64,000 bases of DNA from Breviolum minutum Mf 1.05b.01 (taxonomy: Eukaryota; Sar; Dinophyceae; Suessiales; Symbiodiniaceae), in contig DF241557.1 of assembly GCA_000507305.1 (NCBI GenBank), positions 1 through 64,000 of the forward strand, given 5' to 3'. Shown here piece after piece: positions 59,756 to 61,161 of this stretch (positions within the stretch are counted from its first letter, which is position 1; each line of letters starts with the position of its first letter). Position numbers and translations under genes: made by a program. The notes under the pieces were generated by a model. It searched no databases, was not told the DNA's origin, and saw nothing but the letters and a program-made list of their open reading frames with translations.

Positions 59756-59931
59756 GATTGCCACCATGATCACCAGCTTCCATCCTTCCATCCATCTTTC
59801 CATCCCTCATCATCATCTTTTCATTTGCCTCATCGCTTCCCGATGCATCTTCTTCCCACAGCTGAGCCCTCCCTTCGTTTCCCCCTTGTCCGTTGAGGCG
59901 GATCCGAGAATTGGAGCTGAAGCGAGCAAAG
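34067..59931 (+). CDS. Split gene for a Ser/Pro/Arg-rich, coiled-coil protein (exon chain model)
   Basis: About sixteen short exons listed below are spread over 26 kb on one strand. Translated in order they give a small hydrophobic/Ala-Gly piece, then a Ser/Arg piece, long charged helix segments (AQERIRAEARERREQLREAQ; EVQQLESERLAALADK), a Ser-Pro-Arg piece, and more helix to the last exon. Residue content (Glu, Arg, Gln, Lys, Leu with i/i+3/i+4 Leu or Ala) predicts a soluble extended coiled coil, as in many cytoskeletal or flagellar scaffold proteins; the family is not identified. Most junctions that I can define are phase 0, acceptors are nearly all AG|G, and donors are GT, GC or possibly GA, the mix known for dinoflagellates. 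Gaps (46.2-51.4 kb; the donor sides of 40.6, 51.4 and 52.0 kb) remain unresolved. The gene probably begins upstream (30.1 kb or earlier) and may continue past the retroelement. Confidence 0.65.
34200..34363. mobile_element. PAL-H-like element directly after the exon
   Basis: The right end CCTGCAACATCCAAGTACG and inner ATCGGATCAATGG / CCATTGATCCGATCACC pair. The left end has CGTTGGAAGGAAGGG and begins at or just inside the donor site of the exon. Confidence 0.5.
34543..34642. mobile_element. PAL-A palindromic element, GGCAACTC subtype
   Basis: CTAGGTGCTGGCAACTCAAA to ATGGTTCAACCACCGCCTAG. Confidence 0.75.
34650..35370. other. Intron sequence without named elements
   Basis: No palindromic family and no exon-like segment seen. 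A 206-codon frame that enters the next exon (from 35040) is mostly intron. Confidence 0.4.
35382..35507 (+). CDS. Exon: Ser/Arg-rich segment
   Basis: Acceptor CTGGGTGAG|GCCTTA (an upstream TCAAG is an alternative) and donor TCGCAGGAG|GTGTGC. 126 nt, 42 codons, phase 0 at both ends: ALSARSPATSRSPSRGDGLR, then TLSTASRRSGASSSRCRFLS. Low-complexity Ser/Arg content suggests a disordered, phosphorylatable linker (inference). Confidence 0.7.
35508..36500. other. Intron sequence
   Basis: T-rich after the donor. Contains a REP-S copy at about 36240-36370 (CCCAAGAATGACAATAATCC, GTGGTGACGGTGACTGCTAC), otherwise unremarkable. Confidence 0.4.
36504..36600. repeat. REP-K element
   Basis: GGTGTTTAGGGGATGAAATC, GGGGATTATTTCATAAACCA, AATAACCAGGATTCAATGG. 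It abuts the next PAL-C copy. Confidence 0.6.
36610..36697. mobile_element. PAL-C element, degraded
   Basis: CCCTAAAAATCATGGGATCT to GGGTCCCATGATACTGAGGG, with compressed centre. Confidence 0.6.
36850..36965. repeat. REP-V dispersed repeat
   Basis: CTGTTGATGGTTCAGAAATC, CAACCAGTTGAGGTTGGTAG, TTTATCCCATTATTGG. Confidence 0.5.
37018..37113 (+). CDS. Exon: charged coiled-coil segment
   Basis: Acceptor CCACTCTCAG|GAGGAA, donor CGGTTACAG|GTGCGG. 96 nt, 32 codons, phase 0 both sides: EEERLVLKGAQERIRAEARE followed by RREQLREAQRLQ. Clear Ala/Leu spacing for a helix. Confidence 0.8.
37141..37214. mobile_element. PAL-D element, shortened
   Basis: CCCATAAGATCCATGGGACT to GGTACATGGATGGTATGGG; lacks one of the central arms. 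It begins 27 bp after the exon donor. Confidence 0.6.
37206..37306. mobile_element. PAL-L element
   Basis: TATGGGTACCCACAAAATGG, TTTTAAAATGGAAAACCCTA, GGATGATTTGGGGGGAAACC. It overlaps the end of the preceding PAL-D by a few bases. Confidence 0.5.
37424..37527. mobile_element. PAL-F palindromic element, GCTGGCTGG subtype
   Basis: CCAGTAAACTAACATAGCTG pairs with CAGCTATCTTAGTTTACCAGG. Both arms contain the CCAGCC/GGCTGG insertion. Confidence 0.75.
37581..37843. mobile_element. PAL-H element with a second PAL-H nested inside
   Basis: The outer element starts CTGGATGTCCCATTGGAAGG and ends CACTTCCAACGGAAGATCC. It is interrupted at about 37655 by a complete inner copy (37656-37778), running from TACTGGGATGTCCATGG to CCATGGACATCCAAGTA. 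The inner copy has its own matched arms. Confidence 0.8.
37656..37778. mobile_element. Inner PAL-H copy, CCATGG subtype
   Basis: Because both ends are bounded by the interrupted host element, this copy fixes the terminus of PAL-H as TACT(T/G)GGATGTCC. Confidence 0.8.
37844..39363. other. Intron sequence
   Basis: Contains two REP-S copies (about 38150-38250 and 38762-38880) and a REP-K fragment near 39010-39085. Otherwise nothing recognised. Confidence 0.4.
39364..39464. mobile_element. PAL-D palindromic element, extended arms
   Basis: CCCATAGGATCCATGTATGG to AGTCCCATGGATCCTATGGG. Confidence 0.75.
39899..40002. mobile_element. PAL-A palindromic element, second copy of the dispersed duplication
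   Basis: CTAGGTGGTGGTTTCAAATG to GGTTGGTTCAACCACCAACTAG. Followed by the same 86 bp as the copy at 23650. Confidence 0.8.
40003..40088. repeat. Unique sequence duplicated from/to 23748-23835
   Basis: Ends 52 bp before a coiled-coil exon. Identity stops at TTTCTGT. Confidence 0.85.
40141..40215 (+). CDS. Exon: charged coiled-coil segment
   Basis: Acceptor CAGTCGACAG|GCTGAG. The end is set at a GA donor (GAGAAG|GACCCG), giving 75 nt in phase 0: AEQELLVRQQRKSAEREAQK then RLLEK. A longer reading through KDPKQRR to about 40231 is possible. Confidence 0.7.
40262..40335. mobile_element. PAL-R element
   Basis: Left arm degraded (TGGATGATGTTTGGGGTGCCC); right arm GATTTATTTGGCACCCCTTG then GAAGGTGCTGG. 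Confidence 0.5.
40600..40675 (+). CDS. Exon: charged coiled-coil segment
   Basis: Acceptor GTTGTCACCAG|GACCGC, phase 0. Reads DRFEEWRRRLEKRDMSRAKL and continues WEKRL to a GT donor at CGTCTTG|GTCTAA. The donor is the least certain boundary. Confidence 0.7.
40797..40907. mobile_element. PAL-D palindromic element, extended arms
   Basis: CCCATAGGATCCATGAGAGG to CGTCCCATGGATCCTATGGG. It carries an extra ATGTGACGATGG in the left arm with CAATCGTCCCAT opposite. Confidence 0.8.
41141..41268. mobile_element. PAL-H palindromic element
   Basis: CTTGGATGTCCCAGGAAGTT to CTTCCAACAGGACATCCAAG. Confidence 0.8.
41416..41498. mobile_element. PAL-D palindromic element
   Basis: GCATCCATGTATGGTATGTT to ATACCATACATGGATGC. 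Confidence 0.8.
41499..42412. other. Intron sequence
   Basis: Contains a 9 bp tandem repeat (CAGTATATA-type, about 41812-41838) and a segment at 41960-42060 (GGTCACTTAACC, AAAGGGTCACTT) loosely repeated at 23480-23530, 24170-24200 and 29600-29640. Confidence 0.4.
42413..42566 (+). CDS. Exon: Ser/Pro/Arg-rich segment
   Basis: GC-rich island ending at a GC donor (CCGTCACAG|GCGGGT) in phase 0. Acceptor is taken as CAAGCACAG|GTTCCC; an earlier AG (CCCAAAG or TTCAAG) is possible and the frame stays open. Reads RLGTDHEPPVTAVPSPRRSL and SPGSARSASPMGASPRTLTP. The repeated S-P-R motifs suggest a disordered, basic linker between coiled-coil parts. Confidence 0.7.
42567..43863. other. Intron sequence
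   Basis: A strongly eroded PAL-A fragment near 43400-43484 (GATCCAATCGGACTATTTTTC) is the only element recognised. Confidence 0.4.
43864..43974. mobile_element. PAL-F palindromic element, GGCTGG subtype
   Basis: GGATCAACTAACATAGGAAT to CCAGCCAGCTATGTTAGGAA. The centre CATTTGAGTCGATGTATCTC is the reverse of that at 37424. Confidence 0.75.
44315..44405. repeat. REP-V dispersed repeat
   Basis: GTTGATGGCTGAAATCCGG, CCTGTTGAGGTTGGTATTTT, ATCCCATTCTTTACAGGG. Confidence 0.5.
44461..44573. mobile_element. PAL-B palindromic element, reverse orientation
   Basis: CCCTAAGGATCCCTAAGGAC (partly doubled left end) to GGGTCCTTCCGATCCTTAGG then G. Left part of a ~270 bp unit duplicated at 48336. Confidence 0.75.
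44574..44732. repeat. Right part of dispersed duplication (pair with 48449-48617)
   Basis: GACATCAAAG, TATGGTGTGTATCTTTAGTA, TGAAATCC and CTATACCTCAAAGTAAATCT, then ACCACC(G/A)CCATTTCCCAT, are shared, with an AT-repeat length difference. Confidence 0.8.
44807..44910. mobile_element. PAL-A palindromic element, GGCAACTC subtype
   Basis: CTAGGTGGTGGCAACTCAAA at the left; right end diverged (CTGGGTTGGAAACGAAACG). Confidence 0.65.
45027..45176. repeat. PAL-M element
   Basis: CCCGATCGTTATAAAAGGGG, CCTATAAATGGCCGACAAAT and CATTTATAACTGG with GGTCCACCTTG. Other copies at 52615, 55081 and 55971 show the full palindrome CAAGGTGGGCCCC / GGGGCCCACCTTG. Confidence 0.5.
45811..45909. mobile_element. PAL-A palindromic element
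   Basis: CTGGTTGGTTGTTTCAAATA to GGGTTGAAACCACCACGTAG. Confidence 0.75.
46171..46218 (+). CDS. Exon: charged coiled-coil segment (48 nt)
   Basis: Acceptor GCTTTCGCCAG|GAAGTG, donor GCTGACAAG|GTGAGG. Sixteen codons, phase 0: EVQQLESERLAALADK. Confidence 0.8.
46225..46350. repeat. PAL-T element right after the exon
   Basis: GGCCCCTAAATGGTGGTTTG, AAGGAAATCTAGGTTGGTGA, TTTAGCCAGAT. Confidence 0.5.
47202..47302. mobile_element. PAL-G palindromic element
   Basis: CCCTCCCTAAAACTAAGATA to CTACGTGAGTTTTAGGGAGTG. Confidence 0.7.
47618..47704. mobile_element. PAL-R palindromic element, best copy
   Basis: ACCAGCACCTTCCAAGGGGT to ACCCTTTGGAAGGTCCAGGT. Confidence 0.7.
47885..48014. repeat. PAL-T palindromic element
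   Basis: ATAATTTCTGGTCAAATTAG and ATATTATAATTTGGTCAGAT at the ends; GCTCGCGACCTCACACGAG and CACCCCAAATGGTGGTG inside. Confidence 0.6.
48336..48448. mobile_element. PAL-B palindromic element, reverse orientation
   Basis: CCCTAAGGATCATTGGACCC to GGTCCTTCGGATCCTTAGGG. Sister of 44461-44573. Confidence 0.8.
48449..48617. repeat. Right part of dispersed duplication (pair with 44574-44732)
   Basis: Differs from its partner by an expanded ATATATATATATATA run at about 48511-48525 and a CCCCCAAAA insertion. Confidence 0.8.
48705..48830. mobile_element. PAL-J palindromic element
   Basis: CCTGGTACCCTAAAGGACCA to CTGGTTGTTTGGAGTTCCAGG. Confidence 0.7.
48832..49430 (-). pseudogene. Minus-strand coding-like island inside the host gene, unrecognised
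   Basis: From 49422 down to 49234 the frame reads HQQDNLHLHPEEYRELASVF and DESVNHQVLNDALDCIRTKD, ending LLKAIQAA and a stop. It has strong G-first codon use, so it may be a C-terminus. A different minus frame is open for 227 codons (49412-48729): its centre reads KVDHRSRPGLMIDATKCLAF and AMLLDAATAENPMLYPLHPQ before a possible donor CAG|GTGAGG near 48982. The + strand also has open segments. Either two fused minus-strand exons or a decayed inserted copy; no family known. Confidence 0.35.
49880..50440. repeat. CCGTTCG/CCGTTCA motif cluster with TTACGTAA palindromes
   Basis: At least a dozen copies of (A/C)CCGTTCGA or CCGTTCAA occur here, several spaced 9-10 bp apart around 50140-50210. They are interleaved with TTACGTAAAATTTTACGTAA at about 50212-50232 and an imperfect copy at about 50085-50104. 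The motif is not seen elsewhere in the window at this density. Confidence 0.7.
49979..50073. repeat. Three tandem copies of a ~31 bp unit
   Basis: Units TGCCGATTTAGCTCGTGTGT, TGCTGATTTAGTTTGCAGTG and TGCCGATTTAGCTTGTGTTT, each followed by TTGCAAG(T/C)(T/A)AA. Confidence 0.75.
51040..51145. repeat. PAL-T element
   Basis: TCTGGTCGAATTAGCTCGTG, CCCATAGGTTGGTTATATCA, TAATTCGGCCAGA. Confidence 0.6.
51274..51368. mobile_element. PAL-L palindromic element
   Basis: CCTAAAATGGTGGTACCCCC pairs with AAACCCACCATTTTAGGAAC. Confidence 0.75.
51448..51540 (+). CDS. Exon: charged coiled-coil segment, boundaries approximate
   Basis: Follows GGATCCCAG|GTCGAA. The helix frame reads MGRRTTELEALRLAREEKRQ and continues QETEPT. 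Two endings are possible, both GA donors: CAACAG|GAGACC (phase 0) or GACCG|GATTC (phase 1). The acceptor phase requires an unseen exon between this one and 46171-46218. Confidence 0.6.
52048..52106 (+). CDS. Exon: charged coiled-coil segment
   Basis: Acceptor CACGCTGCAG|GAGATC in phase 0 (upstream alternative CTCCCAG|GGCTCG). Reads EIRKRARERERIEQRQMR-like sequence (exactly EIRKRARERE then QRIEQRQMR) to a GC donor at GCGAAG|GCCTGG. The frame stays open past the donor, so the end is uncertain. Confidence 0.65.
52163..52277. mobile_element. PAL-A palindromic element abutting PAL-C
   Basis: GTGGGTGGTGGCAACTCAAA to AAACCACCAACTAG. The next base begins the PAL-C copy. Confidence 0.75.
52278..52384. 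mobile_element. PAL-C palindromic element, best-preserved copy
   Basis: Family definition: (CC)CTAAGAATCATGGGATCTC at the left, CCAATGATTCTTAGGG at the right, core GGTTTGGAGATCCAAAAAA and ATCCAAACCCCTCTTTTTT. This copy: CTAAGAATTATGGGATCTCA to GGGTCCAATGATTCTTAGGG. Confidence 0.8.
52615..52680. repeat. PAL-M element, right half
   Basis: TCCATTTATAACGACCGGCT then CGGGGCCCACCTTG. Confidence 0.55.
53042..53196. mobile_element. PAL-I palindromic element
   Basis: TACTTAAGAGGATCATCTCA to CAGTGGGATGAACCTTCAAG. Centre CCCCTTCCAAATGGCCTAAA. Confidence 0.7.
53197..54733. other. Intron sequence
   Basis: No confident element. Fragments of PAL-G at about 54141-54205 (CCCTGAGACTAACAGC). No exon-like segment with splice sites. 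Confidence 0.4.
54734..54778 (+). CDS. Exon: charged coiled-coil segment (45 nt)
   Basis: Acceptor CTTTAAAACAG|GAGAGG, donor AGAGAAAGAAAG|GTGCC. Fifteen codons, phase 0: ERLRDLRVHQKRERK. The frame is also open upstream through SQRLEALKQ, so the exon may begin up to 40 bp earlier. Confidence 0.65.
54826..54925. repeat. REP-V dispersed repeat
   Basis: GATGCTTCAGAAATCCGGCG, CACCAGTTGAGGTTGGTAAT, ATCCCATTATTTACAAGG. Confidence 0.5.
55081..55342. mobile_element. PAL-M element split by a PAL-L insertion
   Basis: Outer arms TAAGGTGGGCACCAAAACGA and CGGCTCCGGGGCCCACCTTG; the inner PAL-L copy lies at 55165-55260. Confidence 0.65.
55165..55260. mobile_element. PAL-L palindromic element (nested)
   Basis: CCTAAAATTGTGGTACCCCA to GGTACCACCATTTTAGG. 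Very close to the copy at 51274, which suggests a recent spread. Confidence 0.75.
55590..55687. mobile_element. PAL-A palindromic element
   Basis: CTAGGTGGTGGTTGCAAATA to GGGTTGAAACCACCAACTAG. Confidence 0.85.
55775..55804 (+). CDS. Exon: short coiled-coil segment (about 30 nt)
   Basis: Acceptor TGCTTGTAG|GTCTAC. Reads VYLKQQAEEQ to a GC donor (GAGCAG|GCACAA), phase 0. The end is less certain; AQ could follow. Confidence 0.55.
55971..56090. mobile_element. PAL-M palindromic element, complete
   Basis: CAAGGTGGGCCCCTACCAGT to CGTGGGGGGCCCACTCTTG, with GGTTATAACCCCTATGAGTA inside. Confidence 0.65.
56118..56171 (+). CDS. Exon: charged coiled-coil segment (54 nt)
   Basis: A pyrimidine tract ends TTTTGGGAG|GCGGAA; GC donor AACCAAGAG|GCTGAA. 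Eighteen codons, phase 0: AEEQRLLDAGRRELENQE. Confidence 0.75.
56753..56842. repeat. REP-K element
   Basis: AAGGGATGAAATCCTGCCCA, GGGATTATTTCATAAGCCAT, GAAATAAGGATCCC, AACCAGGATTCAATGG: the clearest copy. Confidence 0.65.
57059..57112 (+). CDS. Exon: charged coiled-coil segment (54 nt)
   Basis: Acceptor TTCCAAATAG|GTGCGG, donor CAGCTGCTG|GTGGGG. Eighteen codons, phase 0: VRYRHEREREFRQKQQLL. Confidence 0.75.
57320..57440. mobile_element. PAL-H element, left end degraded
   Basis: Right end CCAACGGGACATCCAAGTAG intact; left GGAATGTCATCTATAAAATT. Confidence 0.6.
57590..57720. repeat. REP-S dispersed repeat
   Basis: CCCCCATCATCCAGGATGCC, GGTTTAGGTTGGGGAATTCC and GGTGACCGGCATCCTG. Related to 20560, 38762 and 44060. 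Confidence 0.5.
57752..57775 (+). CDS. 24-nt microexon of the coiled-coil gene
   Basis: Acceptor CATTCTGCCAG|GAGCAA, donor GAACGCGAG|GTTCCG. Eight codons, phase 0: EQAAKERE. GC-rich and in the same style as its neighbours. It is very short, so it rests on splice sites, phase and composition only. Confidence 0.6.
57999..58137. mobile_element. PAL-H palindromic element
   Basis: CGGATGTCCCAGGAAGTTAG to TAACTTCCTGCGACATCCAAG. Both arms have CAGGAAGTTA/TAACTTCCTG. Confidence 0.8.
58496..58567. mobile_element. PAL-D-like palindromic element, ACTCAATG subtype
   Basis: CACTCAATGTATGGTAGATT pairs with GCAATATACAATGAGTG; the central TTTACTTGCAT and ATGTAAGC are diverged from the family in parallel. 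Confidence 0.65.
58637..58797. mobile_element. PAL-I palindromic element
   Basis: CACTTGGAGGATCATCCCAG to AGTAGGATGATCCTCCAAGTA. Confidence 0.8.
58804..58921. mobile_element. PAL-N palindromic element
   Basis: CCCCCTTCAGAAGGAAGGGT, ATAGCCGGCCTTATTGAATT, then AACAAGGCCGGCTATTTCTT and GAGGGGGG. Fragments occur near 4490-4530 and 19170-19205. Confidence 0.7.
58971..59023 (+). CDS. Exon: charged coiled-coil segment
   Basis: Acceptor GCACTTGCAG|GCTGAA, phase 0. Reads AEAVRDAREAWKEDLRQ to a GC donor (CGCCAGAG|GCTGCC), leaving two split bases. This joins the next exon (one split base, then RIRELELKRAK) in frame as an arginine codon. A later GT donor at 59038 is possible but breaks the phase. Confidence 0.7.
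59051..59144. mobile_element. PAL-D palindromic element
   Basis: CCCATGAGACGAAGCGTATT to CGTCCCATGGATGGTATGGG; central TTTACCTACATGGATGGTTG. Confidence 0.65.
59145..59690. other. Intron sequence, T/G-rich at the right
   Basis: No named element. 59500-59660 is low-complexity TTG/TTT-rich. Confidence 0.4.
59691..59756. repeat. (CAT)n trinucleotide microsatellite
   Basis: About 20 uninterrupted CAT/ATC triplets, bordered by more degenerate triplets at 59615-59650 and 59800-59820. Poly-Asp, poly-Met and poly-Ile frames here are by-products. Confidence 0.95.
59898..59931 (+). CDS. Exon: last visible coiled-coil segment
   Basis: Acceptor GTCCGTTGAG|GCGGAT, GC donor GAGCAAAG|GCCGGG. After one split base it reads RIRELELKRAK. 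Pyrimidine-rich upstream. The gene may continue beyond the retroelement. Confidence 0.6.
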
Positions 59932-60002
59932 GCCGGGGGGATTTGAAACCACATGATCTAGGTTTAAGGTGGTGCCTTATATGTTTCTGTTACAGACTTT
60001 TC

Positions 60003-60056
60003 AATTCACCATCGTTTAGGGTTTCATTGGCACCTGTTGGAAGGTGCTGGTATGTA
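60003..60056. repeat. PAL-R element, right half
   Basis: ACCATCGTTTAGGGTTTCAT and TGGCACCTGTTGGAAGGTGC, then TGGTATG. Confidence 0.45.
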
Positions 60057-60059
60057 TCT

Positions 60060-60450
60060 ATTGGATTTTGTTTTTTAGGTGATGTTTAACGGATTGGACC
60101 TTGGTAAATCACCATCAAACCATATCAAACCACCATTTTGTCTTGTGCAGATCCAAGGTCTGGAAATCATGGACATTTTCCATCCGCAGGTTGCCAAAGT
60201 CGTTTGATCTTAGCTAGGTAGTTTCTTTTCAGATGTGTGACTTCACCGCCTAACAAGGGTAGAATTTATAGCCAACGATCAAACCTAAGGTGAGAATAAC
60301 CCATGATTGAGGCTACTAGCTAGCCTTAGGATGGCTGGGACGAAGGGGTTGAAACGAGCACCGGGTGAGTGTTCAAAATCCGGTTGCTGATTTTACATGA
60401 GGTAGTTCCTTGAACTGCTTGTGTGAAATCGGGTAATGAATGGCATGCCT
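60060..60450. other. Region between host exon and retroelement ORF1
   Basis: No repeat of the named families after the PAL-R half. The 5' boundary of the retroelement must lie in or near here, but no target-site duplication can be seen because the 3' end is outside the window. Confidence 0.35.
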
Positions 60451-60451
60451 T

Positions 60452-60471
60452 CCGTGAACTGAAGGCTCAAG
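60452..60471 (+). promoter_or_regulatory. Possible relic of the dinoflagellate spliced leader
   Basis: The segment begins CCGT and ends GGCTCAAG, six bases before the ORF1 start codon. Both match the two ends of the known dinoflagellate spliced leader at nearly the right spacing, but the middle does not match. Retroposed mRNA copies in these organisms often keep such relics. The 8-base match alone is expected about once per strand in 64 kb. Confidence 0.25.
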
Positions 60472-60477
60472 CTTTGA

Positions 60478-61161
60478 ATGTCTTGTAACAAGTGCAAGCA
60501 AGCACCCCCTCAATCCGGGGACAGCTGGTGCCTTGCTTGCTCGGGCTGGGAAGCCCTTGGTGTAGAGCTGGGTGGAAGGTGGGGAAACCCAGCTCTCCGT
60601 GGTCTTGCCGAGGAGGTGGTTGTGGGGGCGGTCAGACAGGTGAGAGGGCTGCGACGTGTCGCGAGCCTTATCGCCGCCTCGGCTAACTCAGGCCGTGCCG
60701 GGGAGACATCTGAGCTGCCTGCTCTCACCACTGCTGCCAAATCAAGTGCGAGACCACCTTTGCCTCGGAACCCTCCACCAGCGCCTAAGGAGGAGCGAGA
60801 AGAGAGCGAGGATCAGGAGGACGAGGAAGAAGAGGAGAGTGAAGAAGTGGCCCCAGATCGTCGTGAGGAAGATCGTGGTGGTCCTGATAGGAGAGATCGT
60901 CGAGGGGAAGAGCGGGCTGTGACACCAGCACGTGGCCCTGCCTTTAGGCCTCCTGAGAGGGAACGGTCTAGGCGACGTGAACGAGACCGTGAAGATCGAC
61001 GAAGGCACAGCACCCGTCGTCATCGAGGTGGACGTAAACACAAACGGCTGGCTAGAGGTCTTGAGAACCCATCCGTGCCGTTACATCGATCTACACCTGG
61101 GTCTTATTGGGACCTTCCTACGAATCGCCAGGGCCTAGGGGCCCTACCATCTCACCATTGA
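60478..61161 (+). CDS. Retroelement ORF1: Cys-motif, acidic and Arg-rich protein (227 aa)
   Basis: Begins MSCNKCKQAPPQSGDSWCLA with two CxxC pairs (residues 3/6 and 18/21), a likely zinc-binding knuckle, followed by WEAL. Residues about 40-70 are a mild helix, 104-125 are almost all Glu/Asp, and 126-190 are Arg/Asp/Ser-rich (RERSRRRERDREDRRRHSTR), suited to nucleic-acid binding. The start is the first ATG after an in-frame TGA. The stop overlaps a TGAGATG junction with the next frame, so translation of the second ORF could follow by re-initiation (inference). I recall this Cys-W motif as the head of a large dinoflagellate retroelement family; that is recollection, not a search. Confidence 0.75.
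   Translation: MSCNKCKQAPPQSGDSWCLACSGWEALGVELGGRWGNPALRGLAEEVVVGAVRQVRGLRRVASLIAASANSGRAGETSELPALTTAAKSSARPPLPRNPPPAPKEEREESEDQEDEEEEESEEVAPDRREEDRGGPDRRDRRGEERAVTPARGPAFRPPERERSRRRERDREDRRRHSTRRHRGGRKHKRLARGLENPSVPLHRSTPGSYWDLPTNRQGLGALPSHH

Noticed and set aside
59612..60089. Poly-Asp, poly-Met and poly-Ile frames
   Set aside because: Translations of the CAT repeat; no flanking domain.
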